A stretch of DNA of 64,000 nucleotides, taken from assembly GCA_013365365.1 (NCBI GenBank), contig JABVXU010000311.1, positions 1 through 64,000 on the forward strand. The letters run 5' to 3'. Position 1 is the first letter of the stretch, and each line of letters starts with the position of its first letter. The translations under genes and the position numbers were made by a program. Positions 26,501-41,500 of this stretch are shown piece by piece. Source of the stretch: Cruorifilaria tuberocauda (Eukaryota; Nematoda; Chromadorea; Rhabditida; Onchocercidae). The notes beneath the pieces were generated by a model. That model was given only the letters and a program-made list of their open reading frames with translations, was not told the DNA's origin and made no database searches.

Positions 26501-29500
26501 CGTACAACTTGTAATTAATGTGAGAACGAACGAAAGCACAAAGTTTTTGTTCCATCCTTACTATTCTATACTTTTTTTAAATTGAAATTGAATTCTGAAG
26601 AAATTTGAAATGTTGCATTCTGATTGAAATTATCTTCATCAAATTAAAAGAGCCAATTATACTCTAATTATATTCTTTTGTTTATATTTTTTTCGCTTTA
26701 ATATGTATTTTTGAATAAATGCATAAATTATATTTAAATTATATATTAAAGCGAATCCTAATAAATTTATGAATGCACAATTTTTAAATTACCACTTTTC
26801 GTTCATTCCTTATTATTAGTATCAGTTTGTAATTCCACTTATATATGACACATTGAATGTTATTTCCTTTTTTTTCATTTCTTATTATCGGTAATATCAG
26901 TTTATAATTTCAATCCTACATAACAAGCTAAATATTATTTGAATTTTTAAACTTCTCCCTTTTTTGATTTCTTATTGTCAGCAATATCAGTTTATAATGT
27001 CAGTCTGTAGAATGAAATAAATGTGTTTTTAGCTTTTGCTATAATTATTTTCTCCTTCCGTATAATTCTTCAAAGTTAGCAATTGCATTTTTTGACTGAA
27101 ATGAAAATTATCAGTTAAAAGAGGAAACAGGTCGAGAAGAGATAATTAACATTGTCCTTGCATATATCATCAAGAATGCCCAAAGCATTTCTTTCCTTTT
27201 TTCCTTCTCTTTTTTCTCTTCCAAAACATTATTCATTCCTATTTTTAGTCTAAATATCATATATGATTTCTATTTTCATTTCCATTTCGTATATATTCCT
27301 ATTTTCATTTCCATTTCACATTTACACTTTTAAATTTTAGAATCATTCAAAATTATTTCTTTTCTCTCTAATTTTCACTATGATAATATAATTCTATATG
27401 AGATAAAATTTTCATATAATCTATTTCACTTATCTGATAATATTATCCAACAAAAACTATTCATGCAGCAATTAATTGCTAAAATGATGATTGGTATTAT
27501 CAGCGAACATATTACTGATATTATCATATCAGTTGATCTCATTGACAATTAAATGATATGATTGAAAAAAAAAGAATTTAAATTGTTAAGCAAATAATTA
27601 CTTGATGCATAATTATTATTTTCTCGATAAGCAGTAGCATTTGTAAAAGTAATGATAATTTCACAGATTATCTTTTGTCTATCGTTATTATATTCTACCT
27701 TTGTAGAAGTAATTTCAAATTGTTTACTTTCTTTTAATTAATTAATTTTATAAATTTCCATTGTTTTATTTTTGTAGCAGAAACTTACATGCTTGCAATT
27801 ACAATAATTATTATTGCAAACATTAACTCTTAGCTGTTATTGTAGTTTTTATCATGATCTTATTGATTGATAAAATTGGATAAACAATTACTCGTTATGT
27901 AATCATTGATAAAAACGAAATTTTTTGATTTATTTTTCAATCAATAAATAACATTTTGATGAGTAGAACAACTGTACGATGTAACTGTTGATGACCATGA
28001 ACATGAGAAATATTAAACTGAAAAAAAAAACAAAAGAAAAAAAAACGGAAAACCTTGAAAATGCTAAACAGCGACAAAGAATAATGGGATGGAAAGGAAA
28101 TTTAGCGTATGAATCTTTTGAGAAATTTTCTATTAATAATTTGGAAATAAAAAATAAAAAATGAAACGGAAAAGACGCATGGATACACGTGACGGAATTA
28201 TTGCGTATTTATGCATTTGACGCATGAAGACACGTGGCGGAATTATTGCATACTATACGTTTGTCCTGCTTTTTTTATTTGTCTAATTGTTTTTTAATAA
28301 TTGATAAATAACTTATGCATGTTCTTTCTAACAACAATAATAGATAATAGCTCTAACAGCGATAAATTTTTTTAATTGTTAAGTAAACAGTTACTTGATT
28401 TATAATCGTTATTTTGCTGATAAGCAGTAGCATTCATAAAAGAAACAGTAATTTTCAAATTAATTATTTTTCTCTATCTTTATTATATTCTATCTTTATA
28501 GTAACAGATTTAAAGTTATCACTTAACAAAAATAGCGATAGTAGCTGATAAGTTAATGTTATCATTTTGCAATAATCACTATTGTAGTGATAATAGTATA
28601 TTTGGTGAAATTAAATAATCCTGTTCAGACATTTCATGCAATTCTACAATTTTTTTTAACTTAAATTTGATAGTAATCATGTAATTGATGTTTACTTATA
28701 TAATTACAAGTTAGAAATTATAAATTAAAAATAAGTTGCAACTATTTGCAAATATAGAAATTATAAAGATCCTAGACATAAATAATGAAAAAATGTTTAT
28801 TTAGCATGATCAATAAATTTTAAAAAAATTTTGAAATTTAAAATCCTCCAAAAAAGCATTTTCTTGAAAATGTAAACAGAAGTAAAAGTAATAGCTCTTT
28901 ACAAAAGCTATCGACGATTTGATAATTCATACACCGAAATATTTTAACAGTAATAGCTTTCGTCAATTAATATGGAAGATAAATTTTTCTTGATTTATCA
29001 AATTTTTTCAAGCATGAACTTTTAAATTAAATTTGAAACTTTTCTGTACTTTTTTGTACTTAAGTTAAAATTGCCTAAAATGTTATTAGTTTTTTGCGTT
29101 AACTTTTAAGGGTCATTGTTCTTGAATTTTTTTTTTAAGTTTATTTTTTCACGAAGGTTTCCCCTTTCTTCAACTATGAACTTTTCAATGAAATTTAAAA
29201 CTCCTTCTCTCTCCTTGATTATTTCTTTCTCTCTTGACAAGCCATCAAAATTACCATTCCAAAAGAGAACTTTGATAATACAGTTACAAAAGTTTTACTG
29301 TAATGTATCCTTGAACGCCTCAATGTCTAATAGTTGCCCATACAAAATTTGACACCTTAAATGGTCAACCATTTCTTTCATCTTTTAGCTTTTTATTTGA
29401 ATAGAAAGAAAAATGAAAGTAATAGAAATTCACGATCAATTTGATTTTGATTAATTTCATATCCTATTTACTATCTCATTCAATTGATAATCGTTCAGGC

Positions 29501-32500
29501 TGTAATGATAGATGATAAAATAAAAATGTTCACAGATTGCTTGGAATATCTAATTTATTTTCGCTATTTCAACAACTCTAGCAAAATTTATTGAAGTTTT
29601 AATTTAATCTAATTAAAATATTTTATAGGTATAATTCGAAAATTTGAAACTCACTTTGAAATATTGTCTCAATTAGATACTTAATTGTTTACTCAAATCA
29701 TTATCATTATATTTCAAAATTATTTCTGTTTTTTTTTTAGGTAATTAACAGTTTTCTTAATTAGTAATCATTTACTTACAACGCTTTATACTATTCCAAT
29801 TAACAATTATTTCAGTTTACATTTACACTTATCAAATGATTTTTTAAGCTATATTTAAGTTTTGAACTTACAGTTTTCGATCAAAGTACAATGAAAAAAT
29901 ATGTGATAGAAGCTTGAAGAGTTTTCGCCGAGAATTTTCTTTATAAAATGATAAATTGAAGGTATGATCGACCGATATTTTCATCTCCATTTTATTCTGA
30001 TATTTCTCGTTTTCCATGAAAAATGCTTTTGTTCACGAATAAATTATGCGATGGAAAATGTATTTTTGGTTACAGTAAGTCTTGAAGAAATGAAAAGCTA
30101 TTTGATCGAATTGAGCAATTTCTGATATATCTTAAAAGAGAGAAAAAGCATTAGTGAGTATCCCATCAACTCTTTTTTCGTTTCACATTTTCGAAATGTT
30201 TTAGTAATTTACACTTTTCATTCATTTCTTTAAAAGAAGCTAACAAGCTAATTTCTCTTTTTCCCAGTGATAATTGACTACTTAAAGAAAAAGCATGTTA
30301 ATGAATCTAATAGTATTATTTCAAGCTTTCGAATCTTTTAAAAGTTGTTAGAAAAAATTTCACGACATTAAAATTGTATATTCATATTCACATTTTTAGC
30401 ATATTTAAAATTTGATTTAGAAAGCATGAGATTTTTTTATACTATATTTTTCTTTATTATTCGACGATTTACTGAAAATGCATTAAGTAATTTAGTTATT
30501 TAATTTTTGAAATTCCAGTGGAGCAAAGAGCAAAGAAACAAAATTAAACTAGAATTTTTAAAGTTTGTGCACTTATTGAAATAGCATACTATTCCATTTG
30601 AGAATGAAAGAAAAAATGTGCCAAAGTTTTACATTGGAGAATGATAATTAGCAAAATTTCCAACATCAAATTGTATGATAATGATAAAAAAATATTAATT
30701 ATATTTTGAAATTAATTTTTTTCGTAATTTTCCACTGTGCAAATAACGATAACAAGCATTAGTCACTGATTTTCTTGTGATTTTTTTTTATTTTTTGATT
30801 GAGTGAACAGAAAGTTAAATGAAATATTTTAATATACAAGAAGATATGACGCTATGCAAACTTTTTGGTACCAACTCCATACTTCATAGAAAATAATAGT
30901 TTAGCAAGAGTTAGATAAATTTAAATTTATTGCGCTACAGTTTAGCTTATTTCGGGAACATAATGATTATTGTGTAGTAATTTTTTGAAATTTAAATAGT
31001 TAGCTTGTTAAATAGCATTGAAAGAATAATTTATGAGAAATAAATTTTTTCGTTGTATCATGTGCATCTTAATTAAAACCATAAATCACCATCATAATTA
31101 GTAGAAATCAACGATTGAATAACGTAAAAATAGTATTATATATTTTAAACATTTAATTCAATTTAATTTTCCATAAAATTTGTTAGATTTTTTTCCTGTT
31201 TAATTTTTTAGGCTTGACCTTTTACGAATTACAATTTACCTATTGTAGTCTCATTTTTGCAATTTTTTTTTCCAACAAATCTTTCCCGAATAATGTGATT
31301 GCTTTATTTTCTTTAAATTCTTCGTCCTCTCTCAAAATCATTCTATTCACAATGAAACTTATCATTATTTCAGGATCATCTTTTCATAGATGAAAAAAAC
31401 AGGGAAATAGAAAGGGAACAATAGCAACTCAATTCTCTATTATTTCATTACCGTATATATCGTATAAGTAAAAATAGATGTTAAAGGATGCGGAAAAATG
31501 GAAATTTAAAAAAAAAATAGAGAAGGAAAAACGAAATAAATCACTAATTGCGATCGTTCTACAATCATATCAAACAAAGTGATAATTTAAAAATTTTTTA
31601 TGAAAATATTTTTACGCGAATAAAAATTTTTATGAATATCAAATTAATAATCAAATTATCAAATTATTAAATTGCTGATTAATTCAGTTTTTTCGAGCAT
31701 TTATCAAAAACAAAAAAACTTTTCTCTAACATAGAATTATTTATTGCTGATTAATTATGATCCATAAGTGTTATTCTCATTTCTATTTCTAAAATTGAAA
31801 TAATTTTTCAAATAGATTGGAAGAATAATTATGATGAGAGAAAGTATCGTCATGCATGACATGAAATCATGAAATAAACAGCTAAGAGTATTCGAAAAGT
31901 AAGGTGTAACATTAGAACAAGTTTGATAGTTGTTATCACTTTAATAAATGATATTGCAGCACTTTTTTCAACTGCTTATTTGATTATTTTGACCTTTCCT
32001 TCTCTCTGATACACTATAATATCATTTTAATGTATTTCCCATTTATGATAATTTAGTCTAATACGATGATTAGATTTAAAATGACCACTAAAATGAATTA
32101 GGTTTGAAATGATGTGAGAAATCATGTTCTAAAAGAAAAAAATTGTCAACTTTTAATCTGATAATCATTTTTGTTTTAATTTACCATTTATCATTTTTCA
32201 ATTTATCAATTTTCCATCGCCGGCCGATCTGTTCAAATATCTGATCAGATTGTTTACACTTTGAAGAATAACATTTGACCGTCCTTCAATACCACACGCC
32301 ACTAACAATTCAAAAAAAACGAACAAATTAAGATCGATTACTAATTTTGATTTTCATAGTGTTAAAAACAGAATGATAAAAAATTTAATGCGAACAAAAA
32401 AACAAAGTTTCAAAGTAAAAATTGTCAAATTTCATTTCAAAATACTATTAAAAAAGGTTTGAAATTGTTGATAAAGGTCATTGCTGTCATAATTTTCTTC

Positions 32501-35500
32501 ATCTTTTGTTTCTCTGTCTTATCATTCCTTCAACTATCAACCGAACAGTGCTGAGAAAACTTTCATAAACTTTAAATTTTTTTGAAGTATTGGAATGATG
32601 AAAGGTACGAAAAATAAATTTCTGTGATAATAATAATGATGATTTTGATTCTTCTTGACAGTTCATTACCTAACTCTTACTCTTCCATCTTTTCCTTCTT
32701 TTCCTCCCAAATTACCTCTCCTACTTTTTCCATTATTATCACTTATTAAAAAAATATAATTTGAGAGAGAGAGAGAGAGAGAGGAGAGAGAAAAAGGCAC
32801 AGAGATATCTTCTATTTTTTTTTGAAAATCTTTTTTTCCTGGGATTATTTCGAACGAATAAAAAAAATTGAAATGTTTATTATCTGAAATGCAGCAATTA
32901 TTTTCTCCACCACATTCTCTCTGTCATTTATTCCAGAATTGAAGCATTCTCTGCTAATTAATTATAATTTTTCAAACATATGTTTGATTTATTCTGTCTG
33001 ATAGATCATAGTTCAAAGTCTTAGGACTCTAATTTCATTATTTCAAACTTCTTCGAACTCATCTTTTTCTCTCCGATGATAAAATCCAGTTTTCAAATCC
33101 TGAATACAATTCGAAAATTTCCAATGTATCTACCTTTCGTAGATTATCATTGTTCGCAAAAAAAGGTCATTTGATTATTAAGTAGGAAATGTAAGCTTGA
33201 AAAGCTTGACAAGGTCGATATAGTTCTTTTTAATACAAAATTTACAGGAAGTATATTTGAAATTTGTTCAATTACTAATAAAATTTTTAAACTTAGTTAA
33301 GTAAATACAATATAATATTAGTAATTTTAATACAAAATTAATAATCGACAAAATATTATCAGCTAATTGTAGTAAAACTATTTTCTCAACAACAAAGAAT
33401 TATTTAAGTTAAGCTAAAAATTTAGAGAAAATAAAAAAAAATCAAACAAACATTGGTAGGAAGAAAGAAGTGATTTTTACATGCGAAATATGATGTATTA
33501 CCAGCAATGTATTCAGTATTTAATTTTTTTTTGTAAACAACACAGTTCAAATATTTATCATTCGTTATCATATCACTGTAAGAATTGAGCAAATTTTCTT
33601 TTATTTCAATTAATATTTTATTTGCGATTAAATTTTACAATTTTGTTATTTCACTTAAAAATAAATTTTTTTCTTCTATTTCAGTTGATAGTTTTTTCCA
33701 ACTTTACAGTTTTAATCAAACTTTACTTTTATGAAATTCAATAGAAACAGTTTTTAGAGCATTAACTTTAAATCGAAATATCCTGTTCTCTTTCTTTGTG
33801 TTGGAATATTTTAATTGGAAAAAAACAATTTCATTCAAATGAATATTTAATGCTGGAAAATCAAATTTTCATCAAATTGATGATATTGTTGTCACGGCAT
33901 CATTACTCTTTGATTTTTCAATATCAGAGTAAAGTAAAATTAACTTCTCAAATTTAAAATTATTTTTTTGGAATTTCTGATAAGATATCTCAATATTTAT
34001 TGATAAGTAAACTACAAGATCTAAAATGTTTGCTTACATGCTTACAAAGCTAAACATCGAAAGTCATTGAATGATAACCGTATCTGATTATTATAATGGT
34101 AATAACTTGTTATTTCCATCGTTATTATTATTATCACTACTGTTATTTTTTAATTATCATTATCACTATGCGTTATCATTCGATCATTTAATTTAACAAC
34201 TAAAAAAATATATTTTAATTTTTCATGCTGAAAATAATTTTTACCTTAAAGATAAATATCATTGATTAGATCATTTTGCAAATTATTTTTCAAAGTTGAA
34301 ATCAATAATAAATAAGTTAGCGATGCAAATTTATACAACATGATTATTAACAATTTGAGTTAGATAGTATGAATTAGGATTTTAACTTACCTATGAGATA
34401 AATTGGAAAATTTTAATCATTAATTAACATTTCATTGAAAAAGTTATATCGTAATTGTGATAATAGCATGCATTTTCTTGTGGGAGGACGGAATTATCAG
34501 ATTACGATAATTTTTTTGTGCAAGTTAGCAATAAATAGGTCATTTATGGATTCATGAAAACAGAATACATGATTACAGTTACCTTGTATTGCAATTAAAA
34601 TTTTTAAACTTTTAAATTTTTCATTGTATTTATTAATTATTTTGTTAAGTTTAAAATATGCAATTCGACAAATCTGAAAACAAACTTTATCGAACTTGAA
34701 ACGTATCATAATATTATTTTGCAAAAAGATTGCAAAAAAAATTTTTCTGAATTTCTGAATTAGAATTACTGATTACGTCATTTTGCAAATTTCTTATTTG
34801 CTTAATTTTCAGTAAAACTTTAGCACAGAGGCAGCTGATTTGAGGGAATTTTGCATGCTTTTTTGGATATTTCTTAATGATTTATGTTTTAAAATAAATA
34901 TTTTGAAGTAATTTTACATTCTCTCATATATCAGTAATTCTTTTATTATTTTCAATAATGCAAATATGTTTTTAAAAAGTGATTGATTTTTCAAAAAAGC
35001 TTAGAATATCTTTGTTGCTTTTCATTTTCTCTCATTTTTGTCTCTCTTGATCATTCTTCCCATGATTGTTCAACCAATCTTATCATGATAATCAAAATAA
35101 ATGATTGAATGTTTCGAAATGTTATCAATAATTATCAAAAAAAAAAAATTAATACTAATGATACCTGACAAAGGATAACATGGATCCTTTGAAATTATTT
35201 CTTATACTTTAATATTTATTAAATGAATTGTATTTTCCATTGGATTCAACTAATTGAGAGGGTAACTTACCTTATTAATTGCCAGATGCTCTTAATTACA
35301 TCAAAGATTCCGATTCTTGTTTTTCAAAATATTCTGATAAAAATCTACCAGAATTCAGGGAAGGAGATTTTTTCTATAATTATTGCCATAGCTATCGTTA
35401 TTACTAGATATTTACCTTAGCATGTACAAGTATGAACAGGTATGAAAGTGATATGAAAATACTTTTAACAATAAATTACGTGATGAATTTGAATTTGGGT

Positions 35501-38500
35501 AACATGGGGTAAATTTTAAGAGAGCAGCAACGGATCTTACTTTCAATCATTATTAAGCTAGTCTCCACAAGATTTTACGAAATATTAAAAGAGTAATAAA
35601 ATAATTAAAAGTTAATTTCGAGTTTGCAAATATTGGATTCTGTACTTGCTAAGGTAAATATCTAGTAAAATTTTAATTGTTTATCTTGATATTTAAAAAT
35701 CCGTTAAACTACGTCAAAATAATTCAATTGCAAGCTTATATACTTAGTGAAAATTTATTATGCTTACAAAACTTATTAGAAACATTACAATGTCAAATGT
35801 CAAACTTTAACAGAAAATAAAATTCAATTTCTCAAAATAAAGAAAACAACATTTTAGTTTGATTTAAAAAAAGTTAAAAATCTTTTTGTGTAACTTTGTC
35901 AAACGCATAACTTTTTTTTTTGATTGATAGGAAATAGAAATTAGTAAGCATAAAAATATGAAAGAAAAAAAAGGTATGAATCCTTTATTTATTCATTTTC
36001 GGATGGATTCTCGTTTTTTTTCTTTCACTGTGAATTTTTGTATTCTAAATGAAGCATCTCATGCAAAATTAACTTTCCCTTTGTCTCTTTCATTTAGCAA
36101 AAATCGAGAAATTCAAACTATTTTTATCGTTCTCTTTTTTTTTCTGCAAGATATTTCTTAAATTGAAATGGTAAAGTATTTCAGAGCAATTATTGATTGC
36201 TTTTTGCTGAACATATTATGAATAATTTTTTTTAAACTAAAATATTTAAAATTAAAAAAAAGAAGTGACTAAAACAAATGAAAAAATAATAAATTCCAAT
36301 AAAAAATATTAAAATTTTCATTTTTATTTGATGGATTTTTCTTCGTTTTCAAATTTCTTTGTTTAATTTCTTTCATATTTTCAGGATAATTTTTAATTTA
36401 TTGCAAAATTTTTGTGAAATTTGTTTGTAAAATTTTCAAATGAAGAAAAGATATATATGAAAAATGGAAATTATATGTTGCATAGAAATTAATAATTTCA
36501 ATTTTTGTATGAATGGAATATTTTTTATACTTTTATTTCTTTCATTCGTAATTATTCTCTTATTCGTGATTAATCTTTTATTCGTAATTAATAATTCAAA
36601 TGCATAATTCAACGGAATTTAAATACGGTTTTAACATTTTCAATTTTATATCTTAAATAAAATAGTTATAAATGATTTCAATTGGCTCATTTGATTGAAC
36701 GAATAACAAATTCAAAATAATTTTAGTGAAAAAAAAAAATATTATAAATTGCTTTTTCCAATATTTGATCATTTTTTTTCATTGCTTTAAAATTTTGTTC
36801 AATTTTTTTCTCCTCTTACAAACTACTTAATCATCTTTATACATTTATTTCAAGAAATGATGATAATAACGATGATGAGAAATGATGCTGATAAAGATGA
36901 TAAATGATAATAATATTCATCAATAGAGATGATGATCACATGCATTTCATTATTGATTGTTCCAGAGATTTGATTTATTACTACGATTCATCATAATTAC
37001 TTCTTCTCTCATACAATCATTCCTCCCTTTTCTTCTCTCTCAAACTAACCTAATTATTTTGCTCGAAGATATTTGAATTATTCTTCCATCTTATCAGTCG
37101 AATCATTTCATCAATTGCACCAAAAGTTATAATTGTAATCATTTACTTTCTACTAGCAATTATCACAGTAATAGAAATTTATCAGAGTTATATTGTTTTA
37201 CTTATTGATGCAACAATTACTTCTTAAATAAGTCTATCAAATTTTCAGCTAATTTATAAATTCATTTACTCAATTATTACTTATTTATTTTTAGCAGTAT
37301 TTATTTGATAACACATTCACAGATTCATTCTATTTGATACAAATGTTACTTCCGGTTAAAATAACAATATCGATCAATTATTACAATTTTACGTTCATTA
37401 CATTACTTATTAATTATTGCAGTACATTGATATCAATGATACATTTATGATAATCTTATCAAATCATGTACTTTTTAAAAATTTCCGTTGCATATATAAA
37501 AGGATGAAATAATCTCTATCCTAATTTGGAATTTTAATGACATGTACTGTATTTGTAATAGAAAGTAAGTTTAGTTACTAATTGTAATTGCTCGTTTAAT
37601 TAAGTATGAAATAAGCAATATTAAATGATGATGAAAGTGGAACGTAGCGCTAAGTAGTTAACTTTTTGTTTACTCAATCGCTTAGCATACTGTCAATTAC
37701 CTCTTTATTTACTGTTACATACCGTTCCTCTTCTATCAGTTCGTTTATTTAATCTTTACTTATTCCCAATGATTTCTTAAGTATTCTTTATTTTTTTATT
37801 TGACAAAATTTTATGTAAGGTAAGTAAGAAGTTTTTCTTCACAAATATAATTGTTATTATTTTTCATTTTATTCAATTAAAAGTAATTTAAAATATTTTT
37901 AGAAACAACTGAATTGCTCAATCTGTCGTCATTTATTTGAAATATTGCATAAAAATTTCATTTACCCATCAAATATTTCACTTTGTTCATTTACTTATCA
38001 AATATTTACTTTGTTCATATCATTTATGATATGAAAATTTCACAGCTATTCCAATCTTGTTTACTCTTTAATCAAATATTTACTTGAAATAGACATTAAT
38101 AGTGATTAAATTTTATCACTTATCAATCATTTCATTTTAAAACAACAACTTTCATCTTTTTGTTTTTGTTTCAATCAAATCTTTTGTTTATTCTAAAATT
38201 AGCTAAATTTGAAAAAAAAAGAGAAGAAAAATACATCTGTGTTGATATTTCAGTTATTTCGAATAAATTCTTTTTTCAAATAAATTCTTCTGAATCATCA
38301 AATGCTTATTATTTTCGCCTCACTTTTCTCTTTCATCTTTCTATGCTTATCTTACAACAATTAAATTTTTAGCAATTTCATAACTTTTTTAATTCTAGAA
38401 ATTTGAAGCAAAAAAAGAAACAAAATATTTTTGATAGTTTCATATCATTAAGATTGTTTATGATAAATTCTTATCAGTTAATTTTGATAATTATTCATGA

Positions 38501-41500
38501 AACGAACATTTTTAAGAAGTTCGTTTTCTTTCATTGTTCCTGAAAGAATATACTAGTCCGATTAATCTTTCCCTAAAGTTAAGCTAGTTGATTAACTTTT
38601 GAAAATTGAAATTTCGATATATTTCAGAAATTCCAATTTTCCTCAAAAAAAACAACAATTATATTTCTTAGATGATTTTTTTGATTGATCGAAATTTCGA
38701 AAGTAACTTATATCTGGTAAAATAAACTTTAGTATTATGAATTTTGCCGGATGAAAATCGTCGAATAATCCAATTCTCATAATTTTCCAGCAATTTTTTT
38801 TCTTCCTCATTTTCATGCTGTCGTTTTTGCTTCCAAAATTTTTTTTTCATTTGCCCTTTTCATTTTGTAATTTTTCATCTTTGACTACTTTGTCTAACTG
38901 TTTTACTTATCAATGATTAAAGATTGGAAAAAAGAAATCATCCTGCATATTTGAAATAATTTTCCTGAATTAATCATAAGAATGAATGATATCATTCATT
39001 TGATAATAAAAATTCACATGCATAACATCAAAATTATATATAAATTTTTTTTTCACACAAATATCTTTGCCACATTTATCGGCTAATATTTTATTTCTTT
39101 CTCCTTCATTCTTCTAATAAAAATTCAAATGCAATATCATAAATAATAATAATAATAATAACAATAATAGTATTGCTCTCTTTTCTTATAAAAATTTCCA
39201 GAATTTGGAAAAAAAAATAAATTATTTTGAAATTGCCTTTTTGCTTTTTTTTTCATCAATAATTTCAAATAGGCCAAATAGAAGAATAATTTGTTAAATA
39301 TTCGAAGATATGTTATGAAATCAGAATGATGCAAAAGGGATGAAGGAACTTTTTCCGGATGAATAAATAAACCGGTTAAGTTACGGATAAACAAAAGATG
39401 CAATAAAAAGCAAAAAAAAAAACAAAAAGAAAAGGATAGGATTAAAAAGCTGTGTAAACCATTTGATTCTGATTCAATGCATTTCTGCTTATATTTCAGG
39501 AAAAAAAAAAGAATTTTTATTTTTTGAAATACTGAAATTTGAATATCAAAGAGTTTAGAAAAGAAAATGGAAATAGGAAAATGGCATGAAATAATTTGAA
39601 ATTTACATTTGAAAAATCGTTATCCTTTCTCTTTCGAAATATAAAAATGGAATTGATCCTTAAATTATATATTTGATTAATTTCTTTAGTTTTCTTATCA
39701 AAATATTATGAGTTACTGTTTGAAAGATTTAAAAGTTTCCATATTATCTTTTCTCGATATTGATTTTTTGATATTGATTATATTGATTTTTTTCATTATT
39801 GCTTAACAGTAAAGTATTTTATAAATAATAGAAAATTTTTAAATGTTTGAATAATTGTTGAGATAAAAACTTGAATCGAATCGTTGAACATTTGAATTTA
39901 AATTCTCATGATTTTTTTTATCTATCATTATTATAACTATCATTTTTATCAGGATTGAGCTCATGAAATAATTATTTAAATTGAAGTTTTGATTTCCTTT
40001 TTCTTTACTATCATTATTGAGATTATTCTACCAACTTTACAAATCTCTTTCTTTTTGTCCAATCTTTATGATACATTTAAAAATTTAACAAAACCAATAT
40101 TATGAATTCTCGAAGATAAGGTATATATATCTGTAACCTTTGTCTGTACCATAATATTAATTTTATTAAAATTTTTAGATTTAATTTGTTTGATACACCA
40201 ATTCGCCAGTAAATAGTAATTCGATTAGAAATATTTTTCAAGATAATATTAGTAAGTGAATGAGATGGAAGCTTTTCAAATACAAAAACTATCTAATTGA
40301 TATTCACTGTATTACACTTTATTACAATAAAATGTTCGTCAAGAAGCTTTTACAGCGTAGGAACTTTTCCAACATAGAATCTGAAAAACTGTACAGTGCT
40401 TCATCTTAGCATTGATAACATTTTTTGCTGAATTATATTTAAAATTACAAAAGAAATAGAAAATACAAATTGTTAATTTCATTTGACCACTGATTTAATT
40501 AATTTAAACTCAATATAAAGAAATAATTTCAGAAATGAAAATGAGCAGAAAAAGCAATGGTCAATGATGATTAATTATCTAATTGCTAATCAAATTACTA
40601 GTCAAATAAAAACATTACTAATCAAATAACAATAACAATAAACTAGTGTTGTATTTTCGAAAAAGCATGATAAATAATAATAAAAAAATAAAAAAAAAAT
40701 AAAATAAAAATTGTCTAATAAATGTCTAATAAAAAAATTACTAATTAAATAAGAATAATAAATTAGAATAATAAATTACTAATTAAATAAGAATAATAAG
40801 AATAATAATAAATTAGTGCTTTATTTTCAGTGTAACTTTTTAAAATTCGATAATTGCATTTGTTAATTATTTTTCATAATTTCACTTCATATTTAACTTT
40901 TCTGCATACTGCATGAGAATTAACGTATTAAACGCATGTGTACGTCTGCTATTTTTAACTGTTATGATATTACTTATCACATTTAATGCACATTTGTAGA
41001 TAGCTTAAAATTACTTATCATTATTCTCTTCCATCAAACCTCTTGATCAGATATAATCAATTTAGATAATTGCAGATCGTAGTGACCAATAGCTTTAAGC
41101 TTCCTTTAGGTAATTAAAGTGCGGTATATAATTAAAGATAAATAGAGAGAGATTGATCGAGAAATGGTCATCAGGGAGTTACAATAAATAATTGAACAGG
41201 CAAAGGGTATGACAAATAAATGACCAGACGTCGGTTTTACGTCCGGTCAATCTCCGGTCCATTTAGTATTTATCTGTTCCTCCATCCTCTTTCTCTCTCT
41301 CTCTCTCTCTCTTTAATTATTTGTCATATAATCATATGTAACAAATTATAGTGCATTAAATGAAGCAAACCAATAATCTAAACTCGAAAATAGGGAGAGA
41401 GAGGGAGAGAGAAAGAGAAAAGAAGTAATGAATTACTATTTTCATTGCGATAATATAAATGTATGTATCAAGATAATTTTTTTTGAACTATCTAACAGAA

